Source of the DNA: Thauera chlorobenzoica
GTDB lineage: Bacteria; Pseudomonadota; Gammaproteobacteria; Burkholderiales; Rhodocyclaceae
NCBI RefSeq assembly: GCF_001922305.1
Contig: NZ_CP018839.1
Span: 1,426,001 to 1,490,000 of the forward strand
Length of the DNA stretch: 64,000 nt
Direction of reading: 5' to 3'
Below the pieces are notes generated by a model. It did no database searches and was not told the DNA's origin. It worked only from the letters and a program-made list of their open reading frames with translations. Made by a program: the position numbers and the translations under genes. This document shows, piece after piece, positions 10,541 to 19,240 of this stretch. Numbering within the stretch: position 1 is the stretch's first letter; every line of letters starts with the position of its first letter.

Positions 10541-11860
10541 ATGAAAAAGAACGCCGTGTTTCTTGGTATCGCCGCACTCGCGGTGGCATACCCCTCGCTG
10601 TCCGCAGCGCAAGCGCTCGTGGACTGGACGCAGGTCCCCGCGACCAAGGTCGCGCTGTTCTATCCCGGCCAGTCCTCCTACCAGTGGTTGCGCAGCGAGG
10701 CCCATGCGGGTGCCGCCAATGAGACCGCGCGCGGCGATGCCTGCACCTCCTGCCACGACGATCCCAAGGAAGAGCAGCGCCAGGGCGCCAAGATCCTGCG
10801 CGGCAATCATCCGCTCGAACCGCATGCCGAAGTCCTGAAGGGCAAGAACGGCCACATCGACATGACGGTGCAGGCGGCCTACGACGACAAGAACGCCTAC
10901 CTGCGCTTCCAGTACAAGACGAATAACCCGAACCACCCGGGCAACGACTATCCGGGCTACCGCTTCGACGGCAAGGAATGGAAAGCCTACGGCGGCATGC
11001 GCCTCAACAAGAACGTGCTGGCCGGCAAGACCGGGATCGTCTATGAGAACCGCCTGAACATCATGCTCGACGATGGCAAGGTGCCCGGTTTCGCCCAGCA
11101 GGGCTGCTGGCTGACCTGCCACGACGGCGAGCGCGACATGCAGAAGGAGCCGACAAAGGCGGAGGTCGAGGCGAATGCCCTGATGCAGGCGATCAAGAAA
11201 TCCGACGTGCGCAAGTTTATTCCAGGCACCCGCACCGATCCGATGGACTGGTCGACGGGCAAGTCGCTCGAAGAGATAGCGAAAATGAAGGCCAATGGCG
11301 AGTTCCTCGAACTGATGCAGTGGCGTTCCCATCGCAGCGACAAGGTCGGCGGCGCGGATGATGGCTTCGTGCTTGAGTATCGCAACTTCGATGCCGGCAA
11401 GAACCACTTCAGCTCGAACCTGGACGGCAAGACCAAGCTGCCGAAGTTCATGTTCGATCCGGCCAAGTTCGGTGACAAGGCGTTCGCCGCGAGCGACTAC
11501 GGCGGCAAGAAGGAGCTGATCCTGATCCAGGGCGTCAATGCCGTGCCCTTCGATCCGAACGCAGGCTGGAAGGAAGGTGACATCCTGCCGCAGTACGTCC
11601 TGAGCGCCGCGGATGCGACGGGCTCGGCCGCCGACAACAAAGCCATTTCCGAATGGAAGGATGGCGTGCAGACGGTGGTGTTCATCCGTCCGCTCGGCCT
11701 GACCAGCGCGGACGACAAGACTCTCAAGCCGGGCGGCGTCTACAACGTCGGTTTTGCCATCCACGACGACAACATGACCGGGCGCGGCCATCACGTGTCT
11801 TACGCCAAGACGCTGGGCATCGGCACCAAGGCCGACATCACGGCCGTCAAGCTGAACTGA
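10541..11860 (+). CDS. Periplasmic ethylbenzene-dehydrogenase-like c-type cytochrome
   Basis: 439 residues with a signal peptide cleaved near LSAAQA (about residue 22-24). The first haem site is CTSCH near residue 69. A second site, CWLTCH near residue 189, has three residues between the cysteines instead of two. The body resembles the haem-binding domain shared by the gamma subunit of ethylbenzene dehydrogenase and related DMSO-reductase-family enzymes, with a beta-sandwich pattern (HIDMTVQAAYDDKNAYLRFQYKT) and a C-terminal NVGFAIHDDNMTGRGHHVS block containing possible axial ligands. No molybdenum catalytic subunit lies nearby, so it is more likely an electron carrier or a terminal part of a cytochrome chain. 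It is the first gene after the sigma-54 promoter. Confidence 0.8.
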   Translation: MKKNAVFLGIAALAVAYPSLSAAQALVDWTQVPATKVALFYPGQSSYQWLRSEAHAGAANETARGDACTSCHDDPKEEQRQGAKILRGNHPLEPHAEVLKGKNGHIDMTVQAAYDDKNAYLRFQYKTNNPNHPGNDYPGYRFDGKEWKAYGGMRLNKNVLAGKTGIVYENRLNIMLDDGKVPGFAQQGCWLTCHDGERDMQKEPTKAEVEANALMQAIKKSDVRKFIPGTRTDPMDWSTGKSLEEIAKMKANGEFLELMQWRSHRSDKVGGADDGFVLEYRNFDAGKNHFSSNLDGKTKLPKFMFDPAKFGDKAFAASDYGGKKELILIQGVNAVPFDPNAGWKEGDILPQYVLSAADATGSAADNKAISEWKDGVQTVVFIRPLGLTSADDKTLKPGGVYNVGFAIHDDNMTGRGHHVSYAKTLGIGTKADITAVKLN

Positions 11861-11871
11861 CTCCCACCCCG

Positions 11872-11898
11872 CCGGCCGTCCGCGGGCGGCCGGTTTCT
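11872..11898 (+). terminator. GC hairpin with T-rich tail between cytochrome genes
   Basis: CCGGCCG and CGGCCGG arms around a short loop are followed by TTTCTT, 12 bases after the stop of the ethylbenzene-dehydrogenase-like gene. It may be a partial terminator or an mRNA-stabilising hairpin that lowers expression of the two downstream cytochrome genes, which otherwise appear cotranscribed. Confidence 0.5.
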
Positions 11899-11918
11899 TA
11901 CCGCATCAGGGGCAAAAA

Positions 11919-12248
11919 ATGAACATCCGAACCCTTATCGTGTCCGCCGCCATCGGTAGCCTGTGTCTCTCCGCGTCCGCCTTCGCCCAGGTGGATGCAG
12001 AAGAGGTCTTCAAGGAAAACGATTGCCATAAATGCCATCACGCCACAAAAGCGAAAAAGGGCCCTTCGCTCGAGAAGATCGCAGCGCGCTTCAAGACCGA
12101 GAACCTCGGCACCGACGAAGCCATCAAGCACATGACGAGTGGCGGCAAGGTCAAGCTGACGGACGGCACCGAGGAAGACCACAAGATCATCGACTCCAAG
12201 GACCCTCAGGTCCTGAACGCCGTCGCCAAGTGGATGCTGGATCGCTGA
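11919..12248 (+). CDS. Small periplasmic monohaem cytochrome c
   Basis: 109 residues with a signal peptide ending ASAFAQ (about residue 24). One haem site, CHKCH, lies near residue 37. KKGPSLEKIAARFK follows and a methionine in IKHMTSGG could be the sixth ligand. It ends AVAKWMLDR as in small class I cytochromes. It lies 58 bases after the ethylbenzene-dehydrogenase-like cytochrome and 26 bases before the membrane multihaem cytochrome, so it probably shuttles electrons between these two in the periplasm. Confidence 0.85.
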   Translation: MNIRTLIVSAAIGSLCLSASAFAQVDAEEVFKENDCHKCHHATKAKKGPSLEKIAARFKTENLGTDEAIKHMTSGGKVKLTDGTEEDHKIIDSKDPQVLNAVAKWMLDR

Positions 12249-12274
12249 TTACCTGAAAAGAGTCAAAACACATC

Positions 12275-14257
12275 ATGCTTAGCCCGGGACTCCGATGGCA
12301 GTTGGTGGCAGGCTTGGCCTGCCTTTTTTTCGGTGCGCTTGGCGGGGAGGTGCTTGCTGCAGACACCGGCTCGCTCGACAACGCGAGTTGTCTCGGGTGT
12401 CACGAAAAGTCCAAGCCGCCGATCGAACTCGCCGACGCGGATGGCGAGGCGCGGACGCTGCGCCCCGTCGACCCGCATCGCTTTGACGCGGGCATACATG
12501 CCGGGTTGCAGTGCGTTGCCTGTCACACGGAGATCACCGACAGCCAGGCCAGGCACCAGAAGAAAACGGGCGCCGAGCGCCCGACCTGCATCGGCTGCCA
12601 CGAAACGCTGTGGAAGGACGCGCAAGCCGGCGGGGCGGCGGCACAGAAGCCCCGTCTCGGCGTCGTCGTTCAGAACATCGAAGCCTACAAGAACTCGTTC
12701 CATGCCCGCCCCAGCGAGGACGAGCCGGGGCGGCCGATGGCGGCCTGCGAGGACTGCCACACCAGCCACGACTTCAACGTGCCGGCCGACGTGTCGCAGC
12801 GGCGCAGTGACTGGCATGCGACGGTTCCGGAGACCTGCGGCGGCGCCTGCCACGAGGACCAGCTCGAGTCCTACGCCGAATCCGCACATGGCCAAAAGGT
12901 CCTCGACGAGGGCGACACGAAGGGCGCCGTGTGCGCCGACTGTCACAGCGCGCATTCCGTCCTGAACACGTCGTCGGAAAAGTTCAAGCTCGCGGCCGTC
13001 AATACCTGCGGCGGCTGCCACGACGGCAAGCTCGCGAGCTACGCGGACACCTATCACGGCCAGGTCAATCGCCTCGGCTACGCCCACACGGCAAAGTGCG
13101 CGGACTGTCACGGCAGTCACCGCATCCTCGGCGTGGCCCACCCGAAATCGATGGTTCATCCGAACAACCGGATGAAGACCTGCATGCAGTGTCACAGCGA
13201 CAAGAAGCCCGGCATGCGCGACGCGACACCCGGGTTTGCATCGTTTGCCCCGCACGCCACCACGAACGACTTCGCCAAGTACCCGCAGATGTACGTCGCG
13301 TCCAAGTTCATGATCGGCCTGCTGATATTCGTGTTCGCCTTCTTCTGGGCCCATTCCGGCCTGTGGTACTACCGCGAGTGGAAGGACCGGAAACAGGGCA
13401 AGACCATTCCGCATATCGATCTTGCCGCGCTGGGAATCGACCCGAGGAAGCACTTCCGCCGCTTCACGTGGGGCTGGCGCGTTGCGCACCTGCTGTTCGC
13501 GCTCGCCACGATGACGCTCGTGCTTACCGGCTCGACTGCGCTGTTCGCCGAGAGCCCGTGGGCGCCCAAGGTGGCGGACATGGTGGGCGGGCCGAAGATA
13601 CTCGCACTGGTTCACCGCGTTGCCGCATCGCTCTTCATCACCATCTTCCTGATCCACTTCATCTATGTGATGCAGAAACTGCTGCGCGACCGCAGCTTCC
13701 GCTGGTTCGGGCCGGACTCGCTGCTGCCCAACTGGAAGGACTTCGCCGACTGCTGGGGCATGTTCAAGTGGTTCTTCGGGAAGGGACCGCGCCCCGAGTT
13801 CGAGCGCTGGGCCTATTATGAGAAGTTCGACTACTGGGCGGTGTTCTGGGGTGTGAACGTGATCGGCTGGAGTGGCCTGATGCTGGCCTTCCCGCACATC
13901 ACCGCCAATTACCTGCCGGGCTGGGTGTTCAACGTGGCAACGCTGGTGCACGGTGAAGAGGCCTTCCTGGCCGCGGTGTTCCTGTTCACCGTGCATTTCT
14001 TCAACAATCACTTCAGACCCGACAAGCTGCCGCCGCCGGACGTGGTGATGTTTACCGGCACGCAGTCGCTCGATGAGTTCCGCCACGACCACCCCGCGCA
14101 CTTCAAGCGCATGGTCGCCGCCGGCGAGATTCAGAAATACCTGATCGACCGGCCCTCGCGCCCCTTCCACATCGGCTCGGTGGTGCTCGGGCTGGTCCTG
14201 ATCGGCATCGGGCTCGGACTGCTTCTGTTGGTTGGAGTCGGGTTCTTCACCGGCTGA
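12275..14257 (+). CDS. Multihaem cytochrome c fused to cytochrome b561-type membrane domain
   Basis: 660 residues. After a signal sequence the periplasmic half (about 30-310) carries nine haem-binding motifs in order: CLGCH, CVACH, CIGCH, CEDCH, CGGACH (three-residue spacing), CADCH, CGGCH, CADCH and CMQCH. Four or five membrane helices follow (FMIGLLIFVFAFFWAHSGLW, VAHLLFALATMTLVLTG, ASLFITIFLIHFIYVM, FWGVNVIGWSGLMLAF, FLAAVFLFTVHFF). Their membrane histidines suit b-type haem, and a last helix lies at the C-terminus. This is the plan of quinol-oxidising or quinone-reducing cytochromes of the NrfH/b561 kind, so it likely links the quinone pool to the two periplasmic cytochromes encoded upstream. 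Confidence 0.85.
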   Translation: MLSPGLRWQLVAGLACLFFGALGGEVLAADTGSLDNASCLGCHEKSKPPIELADADGEARTLRPVDPHRFDAGIHAGLQCVACHTEITDSQARHQKKTGAERPTCIGCHETLWKDAQAGGAAAQKPRLGVVVQNIEAYKNSFHARPSEDEPGRPMAACEDCHTSHDFNVPADVSQRRSDWHATVPETCGGACHEDQLESYAESAHGQKVLDEGDTKGAVCADCHSAHSVLNTSSEKFKLAAVNTCGGCHDGKLASYADTYHGQVNRLGYAHTAKCADCHGSHRILGVAHPKSMVHPNNRMKTCMQCHSDKKPGMRDATPGFASFAPHATTNDFAKYPQMYVASKFMIGLLIFVFAFFWAHSGLWYYREWKDRKQGKTIPHIDLAALGIDPRKHFRRFTWGWRVAHLLFALATMTLVLTGSTALFAESPWAPKVADMVGGPKILALVHRVAASLFITIFLIHFIYVMQKLLRDRSFRWFGPDSLLPNWKDFADCWGMFKWFFGKGPRPEFERWAYYEKFDYWAVFWGVNVIGWSGLMLAFPHITANYLPGWVFNVATLVHGEEAFLAAVFLFTVHFFNNHFRPDKLPPPDVVMFTGTQSLDEFRHDHPAHFKRMVAAGEIQKYLIDRPSRPFHIGSVVLGLVLIGIGLGLLLLVGVGFFTG

Positions 14258-14271
14258 TACTTGAGCCCTCC

Positions 14272-14296
14272 ATGCCGCGCACGCGATGCGCGGCAT
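14272..14296 (+). terminator. Hairpin after the cytochrome operon
   Basis: A perfect 10-bp stem (ATGCCGCGCA and TGCGCGGCAT) with a 5-base loop lies 15 bases after the last cytochrome stop codon. There is no T-run, so it may terminate with help from Rho or only protect the mRNA end. The 250 bases that follow contain nothing I recognise. Confidence 0.45.
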
Positions 14297-14547
14297 CGAG
14301 GACTTGGGAAAGCGCCCATGCAAAGGCCTGCTCCAGTCTGCCGACAGGAAGCGCCGAACCCCGCTGATAGCGGCGCGTTCTCCAGGCTGAGCTGGGAGAG
14401 CGCCCGGCCGACAAGATTGGCTGACCAGGAGTCGGTGGGCCGTGAAACCCGAACGTCCGTTGACAGCTTGTTCCCGATGCTCAGTCAGAAAAATCGACTG
14501 GCCGCTCCTGGCCGAATGTGTGAGTTCGCACTGAACGCCCCCAGCCC

Positions 14548-15120
14548 CTACCGCTTCTTCCTCGCCCGAATGTAAAGCACCTTACTCGTCCCACCCGGCG
14601 CGATCCGCTCCTCGGTCAAAAACAGGTCATCCCGCCCCCGCACCAGATCGGACAGCTTCTTGAAACCGTGAAGCCGCGAATCCAAATCCGGCTGGATCTT
14701 CTGCAGGTAGCTGCCGAACGTGCCGAGGTGAGCCCATCCGGAATCGTCAGCCGATCTGTCGGCCGCCTCCATCAGAAAGTCGGTCGGAAAAGCCGGGCGC
14801 GCCATCGTGGCTGCAGGCGCGACCGCCGCCTCGGACGCCTCGACCGCAGGCGACAATCCGTTCGCCTGCACAATGGCTTCAGCCGCAGCAGCCGGCTTGC
14901 GCAGCACTTCGGTGAAGGTGCGGCGACGGCTCGGGCCGCGCGCCTCGAAACGGCGGATCAGCACCTCGTGCATGCGCAGCCACTGGCTGAACACCACTAC
15001 CTTCTCGTCGGAGGCGGCGAACAGTTCGTTGAGCAGGGCGGCAAGCTCGTCCGCCTTCACGATCTCGGCTGCGGGGGAATCGATCGCCCACCAGCCGGCC
15101 TGTCCGGACGGCAGGGTCGA
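14548..15120 (-). pseudogene. Chimeric remnant: SNF2-helicase piece joined to OST-HTH (LOTUS) domain
   Basis: The minus-strand frame begins with about 40 residues of an SNF2-type helicase C-domain (KADELAALLNELF, then VVVFSQWLRMHEVLIRRFEARG). It continues through an Ala-rich stretch into an OST-HTH/LOTUS domain (WAHLGTFGSYLQKIQPDLDS, RLHGFKKLSDLV, then KVLYIRARKKR and stop). The remainder of the helicase is missing, as is the NYN nuclease domain that usually precedes this type of OST-HTH end. Upstream the frame is open but unlike either family. I infer two deletions that fused remnants of two genes. The 5' limit is approximate; a GTG at 15,060 could start a 170-residue product. Confidence 0.5.
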
Positions 15121-15233
15121 TGCCCGGCGTGGAGCCCGGATCGTTTGCCGCCCGGAGGGAGCGGCGGCGAGCGCGTTCGCCGGCGGTGGTAGAATCGCCG
15201 GTTGTTTCCGCCACTCACCGCAAAGGCCCTACC

Positions 15234-15845
15234 GTGCAGATCGTCTGTCTCGACCTCGAAGGCGTGCTCGTCCCCGAAATCTGGATCGAATTCGCCGAGC
15301 GTACCGGCATTCCGGAACTGCGCCGCACCACCCGCGACGAGCCCAACTACGACACCCTGATGAAGTACCGCCTCGACATCCTGGCGCAGAAAAAGCTCGG
15401 CCTGCCCGACATCCAGGACGTGATCGCCAGCATGGGGCCGATGGAGGGCGCGCGCGCCTTTCTCGACCGCCTGCGCGAGACCTATCAGGTGGTGATCCTG
15501 TCCGACACCTTCTACGAGTTCGCCCATCCGCTGATGCGCCAGCTCGGCTGGCCGACGCTGTTCTGCCACAGCCTCGAGGCCGGCGCCGACGGCATCCTGG
15601 TGAATTACCACCTGCGCATGGCCGACCAGAAGCGCGAGGCGGTGAAGCGCTTCAAGGAGCTCAACTTCAAGGTGGTGGCCGCCGGCGACTCCTACAACGA
15701 CACCGCGATGCTCGGCGAGGCCCACGGCGGGATCCTGTTCCATCCGCCGGAAAACGTCGTGCGCGAGTTCCCGCAGTTTCCGGTGGTGCGCGACTACGAC
15801 GCGCTGCGCGCCGAAATCGACAAGGCCTTCGCCAAGGTCGCCTGA
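15234..15845 (+). CDS. thrH: Phosphoserine phosphatase / homoserine phosphotransferase
   Basis: 203 residues from a GTG start (VQIVCLDLEGVLVPEIW). This is a HAD-superfamily enzyme with nucleophile motif DLEGV near residue 7, motif II in VVILSDTFYEF, a conserved Lys, and motif IV AAGDSYNDTAML. The near-invariant ends HPLMRQLGWPTLFCH and ENVVREFPQFP are typical of ThrH. The family dephosphorylates phosphoserine and can transfer the phosphate to homoserine, linking serine and threonine synthesis. Length matches Pseudomonas ThrH (about 205). It is cytoplasmic and precedes purU by 101 bases. Confidence 0.92.
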   Translation: MQIVCLDLEGVLVPEIWIEFAERTGIPELRRTTRDEPNYDTLMKYRLDILAQKKLGLPDIQDVIASMGPMEGARAFLDRLRETYQVVILSDTFYEFAHPLMRQLGWPTLFCHSLEAGADGILVNYHLRMADQKREAVKRFKELNFKVVAAGDSYNDTAMLGEAHGGILFHPPENVVREFPQFPVVRDYDALRAEIDKAFAKVA

Positions 15846-15946
15846 CGCGCGTGCGCCGTGGGGCGGGTCTCCTCCCCCGCCTTCGCTGCGCTCGCCGCCC
15901 CGCGCTGGGGACCGGCCTCTCCAACCACTGCTGCCAGCACCGCACC

Positions 15947-16840
15947 ATGCACCGCACCCGCTTCTACACCCTGTCCGCCTCCTGCCCCGACCGCGTCGGC
16001 ATCGTCGCCCGCGTTTCCGGCTTCATCGCCGGGCACGGCGGCTGGATCCTCGAGACCGCGCTTCATGCCGAACCGGCGCGCGCGGACGGTGCGGCGGGCG
16101 GCGGCGAAGCCGTCGGGCGCTACTTCATGCGCATCGAGATCCGCGCCGACTCGCTGCCCTTCCACCTCGCCGAGTTCCGCGAGCGCTTCCGCCCGCTCGC
16201 CGACGAGTTGGAAATGGAATGGAAGATCACCGATTCGGCGGTCAAGAAGCGTGTTGTCCTCCTCGTCAGCAAGCAGGAGCACTGCCTCTACGACCTGCTC
16301 GCGCGCTGGCAGTCGAAGGAGCTCGACATCGAGATCCCGTGCGTGATCTCCAACCACGACAGCTTGCGCGGCTTCGTCGAGTGGCACGGCATTCCCTTCC
16401 ACCACGTGCCGGTCGGCGCCGACAACAAGGCCGCCGCCTACGCCGAAGTGCAGCGCATCTTCGAGGAAGTGCGCGGCGACACCATGGTGCTGGCGCGCTA
16501 CATGCAGGTCCTGTCGCCCGCGCTGTGCGCCGCCTATCCGGGGCGCATCCTCAACATCCACCACAGCTTCCTGCCCAGCTTCGTCGGCGCCAAACCCTAC
16601 CACCAGGCCTGGGCGAAGGGCGTCAAGCTGATCGGCGCCACCTGCCACTACGTCACCGCCGAGCTCGACCAGGGGCCGATCATCGAGCAGGACGTGATCC
16701 GCATCGACCACTCGGACGCGGTCGAAGACATGGTCCGCTACGGCAAGGACATCGAAAAGACCGTCCTCGCCCGCGGCCTGCGCTACCACCTCGAAGACCG
16801 CGTGCTGGTGCATGGCAACAAGACGATCGTGTTCCGCTGA
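15947..16840 (+). CDS. purU: Formyltetrahydrofolate deformylase
   Basis: 297 residues. The N-terminal ACT-like domain (LSASCPDRVGIVARVSGFIAGHGG) is followed by a formyltransferase-fold domain with the catalytic region LNIHHSFLPSFVGAKPYHQAW, GATCHYVTAELDQGPII and an Asp/His pair. It hydrolyses 10-formyl-tetrahydrofolate to formate and tetrahydrofolate, balancing one-carbon pools and supplying formate for PurT. There is a slightly longer than usual insertion near residue 45 (ADGAAGGGEA). It is cytoplasmic. Confidence 0.92.
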   Translation: MHRTRFYTLSASCPDRVGIVARVSGFIAGHGGWILETALHAEPARADGAAGGGEAVGRYFMRIEIRADSLPFHLAEFRERFRPLADELEMEWKITDSAVKKRVVLLVSKQEHCLYDLLARWQSKELDIEIPCVISNHDSLRGFVEWHGIPFHHVPVGADNKAAAYAEVQRIFEEVRGDTMVLARYMQVLSPALCAAYPGRILNIHHSFLPSFVGAKPYHQAWAKGVKLIGATCHYVTAELDQGPIIEQDVIRIDHSDAVEDMVRYGKDIEKTVLARGLRYHLEDRVLVHGNKTIVFR

Positions 16841-16879
16841 GCACGGCCGGGGCAGCGCATCGGGCGGGAGGAGGGCCCG

Positions 16880-17227
16880 ATGACCGCCCCGGCTCCGCCC
16901 GCCCGCGGCAACCTCTTCGCCGGGCCCCCTGGCGCGGGCGATGAAGAGTGTTTCGAAACCCTGTTCGCCACCCCCGCGGTCCGCATCGAGCGCATCGCCT
17001 CGCACGGCCACCCCAGCCCGGCGGGCTTCTGGTACGACCAGGATGATGATGAATGGGTGGTCCTGGCGGCCGGCCGCGCCGAACTCGCGTTCGCCGACGG
17101 GCGCACGCTGGCCCTGCAGGCGGGCGACTGGGTAAGCCTGCCGGCGCACTGCCGCCACCGCGTCGAATCCGTCTCCGCCGATGCCGTCTGGCTGGCGGTG
17201 CATTGCGGTTCTCCGGACGGAGTGTGA
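16880..17227 (+). CDS. Small cupin-domain protein
   Basis: 115 residues forming one cupin barrel: GFWYDQDDDEWVVLAAGRAELAFADG is the first conserved motif region, and LQAGDWVSLPAHCRHRVESV the second with possible metal-binding His residues. The first motif has lost the usual GxxHxH histidines (WYDQDDDEW), which is common in this subfamily of about 110 residues often annotated as phosphoribosylaminoimidazole-like or PhnP-linked cupins. Function is unknown. It starts 39 bases after purU and may be cotranscribed. Confidence 0.75.
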   Translation: MTAPAPPARGNLFAGPPGAGDEECFETLFATPAVRIERIASHGHPSPAGFWYDQDDDEWVVLAAGRAELAFADGRTLALQAGDWVSLPAHCRHRVESVSADAVWLAVHCGSPDGV

Positions 17228-17360
17228 CGGGTTCAGGGCATCAGTCCGGACGGCACCTTGAAGATTTTCGGCTCGAAGTCTTAATCCCTTTGAACCTAAA
17301 AACAGCAGTTGCGCCGCTAATAATCCGCTCATCCTTCGACGGGCCTGCCCAGAGGGGTAT

Positions 17361-17441
17361 GCGGACGGCACGACGCTCGAGCAGGACGAGCGCCAGAACG
17401 TCACCTTCGTCGGCCTCTCGCTGCGCTACCGCTGGCGCTGA
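17361..17441 (+). pseudogene. Possible 3' remnant of an outer-membrane beta-barrel gene
   Basis: An open frame of 26 codons reads ADGTTLEQDERQNVTFVGLS then LRYRWR and a stop, which resembles the last hairpin and closing strand of an outer-membrane barrel. There is no start codon or upstream frame; the DNA before it (17,230-17,360) holds nothing recognisable and is AT-richer. Probably debris of a deleted gene. Confidence 0.35.
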
Positions 17442-17526
17442 GGCCCCGAGCCGACCGGCTTCAACGGCAGGGACCGGGACGGTAGTGCACGCTTTGCCAC
17501 GGGCGGCGTGCGCTACCGGCACAGGC

Positions 17527-18861
17527 TCAGGGACGGTAGGCCGATTCGCCGTGGGCGGTGATGTCCAGCCCTTCGCGTTCTTCGTCTTCCGGCACGCGCA
17601 GGCCGACGAGGAGGTCCGCGATCTTGTAGGCGACGAAGGCGACCACCGCCGACCACACGACGGTGACGATCACGCTCCAGGTCTGGATCCACACCTGGCT
17701 GGCGATCGAGAAGTCCTCGCCGCCGGTGCCGCCCAGGCCAGGGGCGGTGAATACCCCGGTGAGGATGGCGCCGAGGATGCCGCCCACGCCATGCACGCCG
17801 AACACGTCGAGGGCGTCGTCGGCGCCGAGCATGCGCTTCAGGCCGTTGACCCCCCACAGGCAGACGAAGCCCGACAGCAGGCCGATGACGACGGCGCCGA
17901 TCGGGCCCACCGAGCCGCAGGCCGGAGTGATCGCCACCAGGCCGGCGACCGCGCCCGAGGCCGCGCCCAGCATCGACGGCTTGCCCTTGAACAGGGCCTC
18001 GCCGATCGACCACGCCAGCACCGCGGCGGCGGTGGCGGCGAGGGTGTTGATGAAGGCCAGTGCGGCACCCGCGGTGGCTTCGAGGTTGGAGCCGGCGTTG
18101 AAGCCGAACCAGCCCACCCACAGCAGCGAGGCGCCGACCATGGTCAGGGTCAGGCTGTGCGGCGCCATCGATTCGCGGCCGAAGCCGATCCGCCTGCCCA
18201 CCAGGTAGGCGCCCACCAGGCCGGCGATGCCGGCGTTGATGTGCACCACGGTGCCGCCGGCGAAGTCGAGCGCGCCGTCCTCGAGCAGGTAGCCGCCCGG
18301 CCCCCACACCATGTGGCAGATCGGCAGGTAGCACAGGGTGAACCAGATCACCGAGAAGATCAGCACCGCGGAGAACTTCATCCGCTCGGCGAAGGCGCCG
18401 ACGATCAGCGCCCCGGTGATGCCGGCGAAGGTGGCCTGGAAGGCGATGAAGGCGAACTCGGGCAGCTTCACCTCATCGGTGAACGTGTCGGCCAGCGAAT
18501 CGATGCCGACCCCGGACAGGAACAGCTTGTCGATCGAGCCGATCAGCGCGTTGCCCTCGGTGAATGCCAGGCTGTAGCCGTAGAACAGCCACAGCACCGC
18601 GTTCAGCGAAAACACCACGGTGACCTGCATCAGCACCGACAGCATGTTCTTCGAGCGCACCATGCCGCCGTAGAACAGCGCCAGGCCGGGCAGGGCCATC
18701 ATCAGCACGAGCAGGGTGGCGGTCATGATCCAGGCGACGTCGCCCTTGTGCACCGCAGCGGTGGCTTCGGCGGCGACGGCCGCCGCCTCCTGGGCGAAGG
18801 CGCTGCCGGCGAGCCCGGCGGCGAGCGCGGCCGGCAGCAGCGTGAACAGTTTCTTCTTCAT
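17527..18861 (-). CDS. amtB: Ammonium transporter
   Basis: 444 residues with a cleavable signal peptide (ending GSAFAQ near residue 23) and eleven membrane helices of the Amt/Rh family. Family landmarks include ALFYGGMVRSKNMLSVLMQ, the signature DFAGGTVVHINAGIAGLVGAYLVG with the first channel His, and the second pore His in FGVHGVGGILGAI. It moves ammonium across the inner membrane and is gated by GlnK. The glnK gene lies 13 bases upstream on the same strand, preceded by a TorF-type porin gene and a sigma-54 promoter. Confidence 0.95.
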   Translation of the reverse strand: MKKKLFTLLPAALAAGLAGSAFAQEAAAVAAEATAAVHKGDVAWIMTATLLVLMMALPGLALFYGGMVRSKNMLSVLMQVTVVFSLNAVLWLFYGYSLAFTEGNALIGSIDKLFLSGVGIDSLADTFTDEVKLPEFAFIAFQATFAGITGALIVGAFAERMKFSAVLIFSVIWFTLCYLPICHMVWGPGGYLLEDGALDFAGGTVVHINAGIAGLVGAYLVGRRIGFGRESMAPHSLTLTMVGASLLWVGWFGFNAGSNLEATAGAALAFINTLAATAAAVLAWSIGEALFKGKPSMLGAASGAVAGLVAITPACGSVGPIGAVVIGLLSGFVCLWGVNGLKRMLGADDALDVFGVHGVGGILGAILTGVFTAPGLGGTGGEDFSIASQVWIQTWSVIVTVVWSAVVAFVAYKIADLLVGLRVPEDEEREGLDITAHGESAYRP

Positions 18862-18874
18862 GGTGGGGCCTCCC

Positions 18875-19240
<366 letters not shown>

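Noticed and set aside
14807..16840. 677-codon open frame reading into purU
   Set aside because: Only the last 297 codons are PurU. The preceding part is antisense or out of frame with thrH and has no family resemblance.
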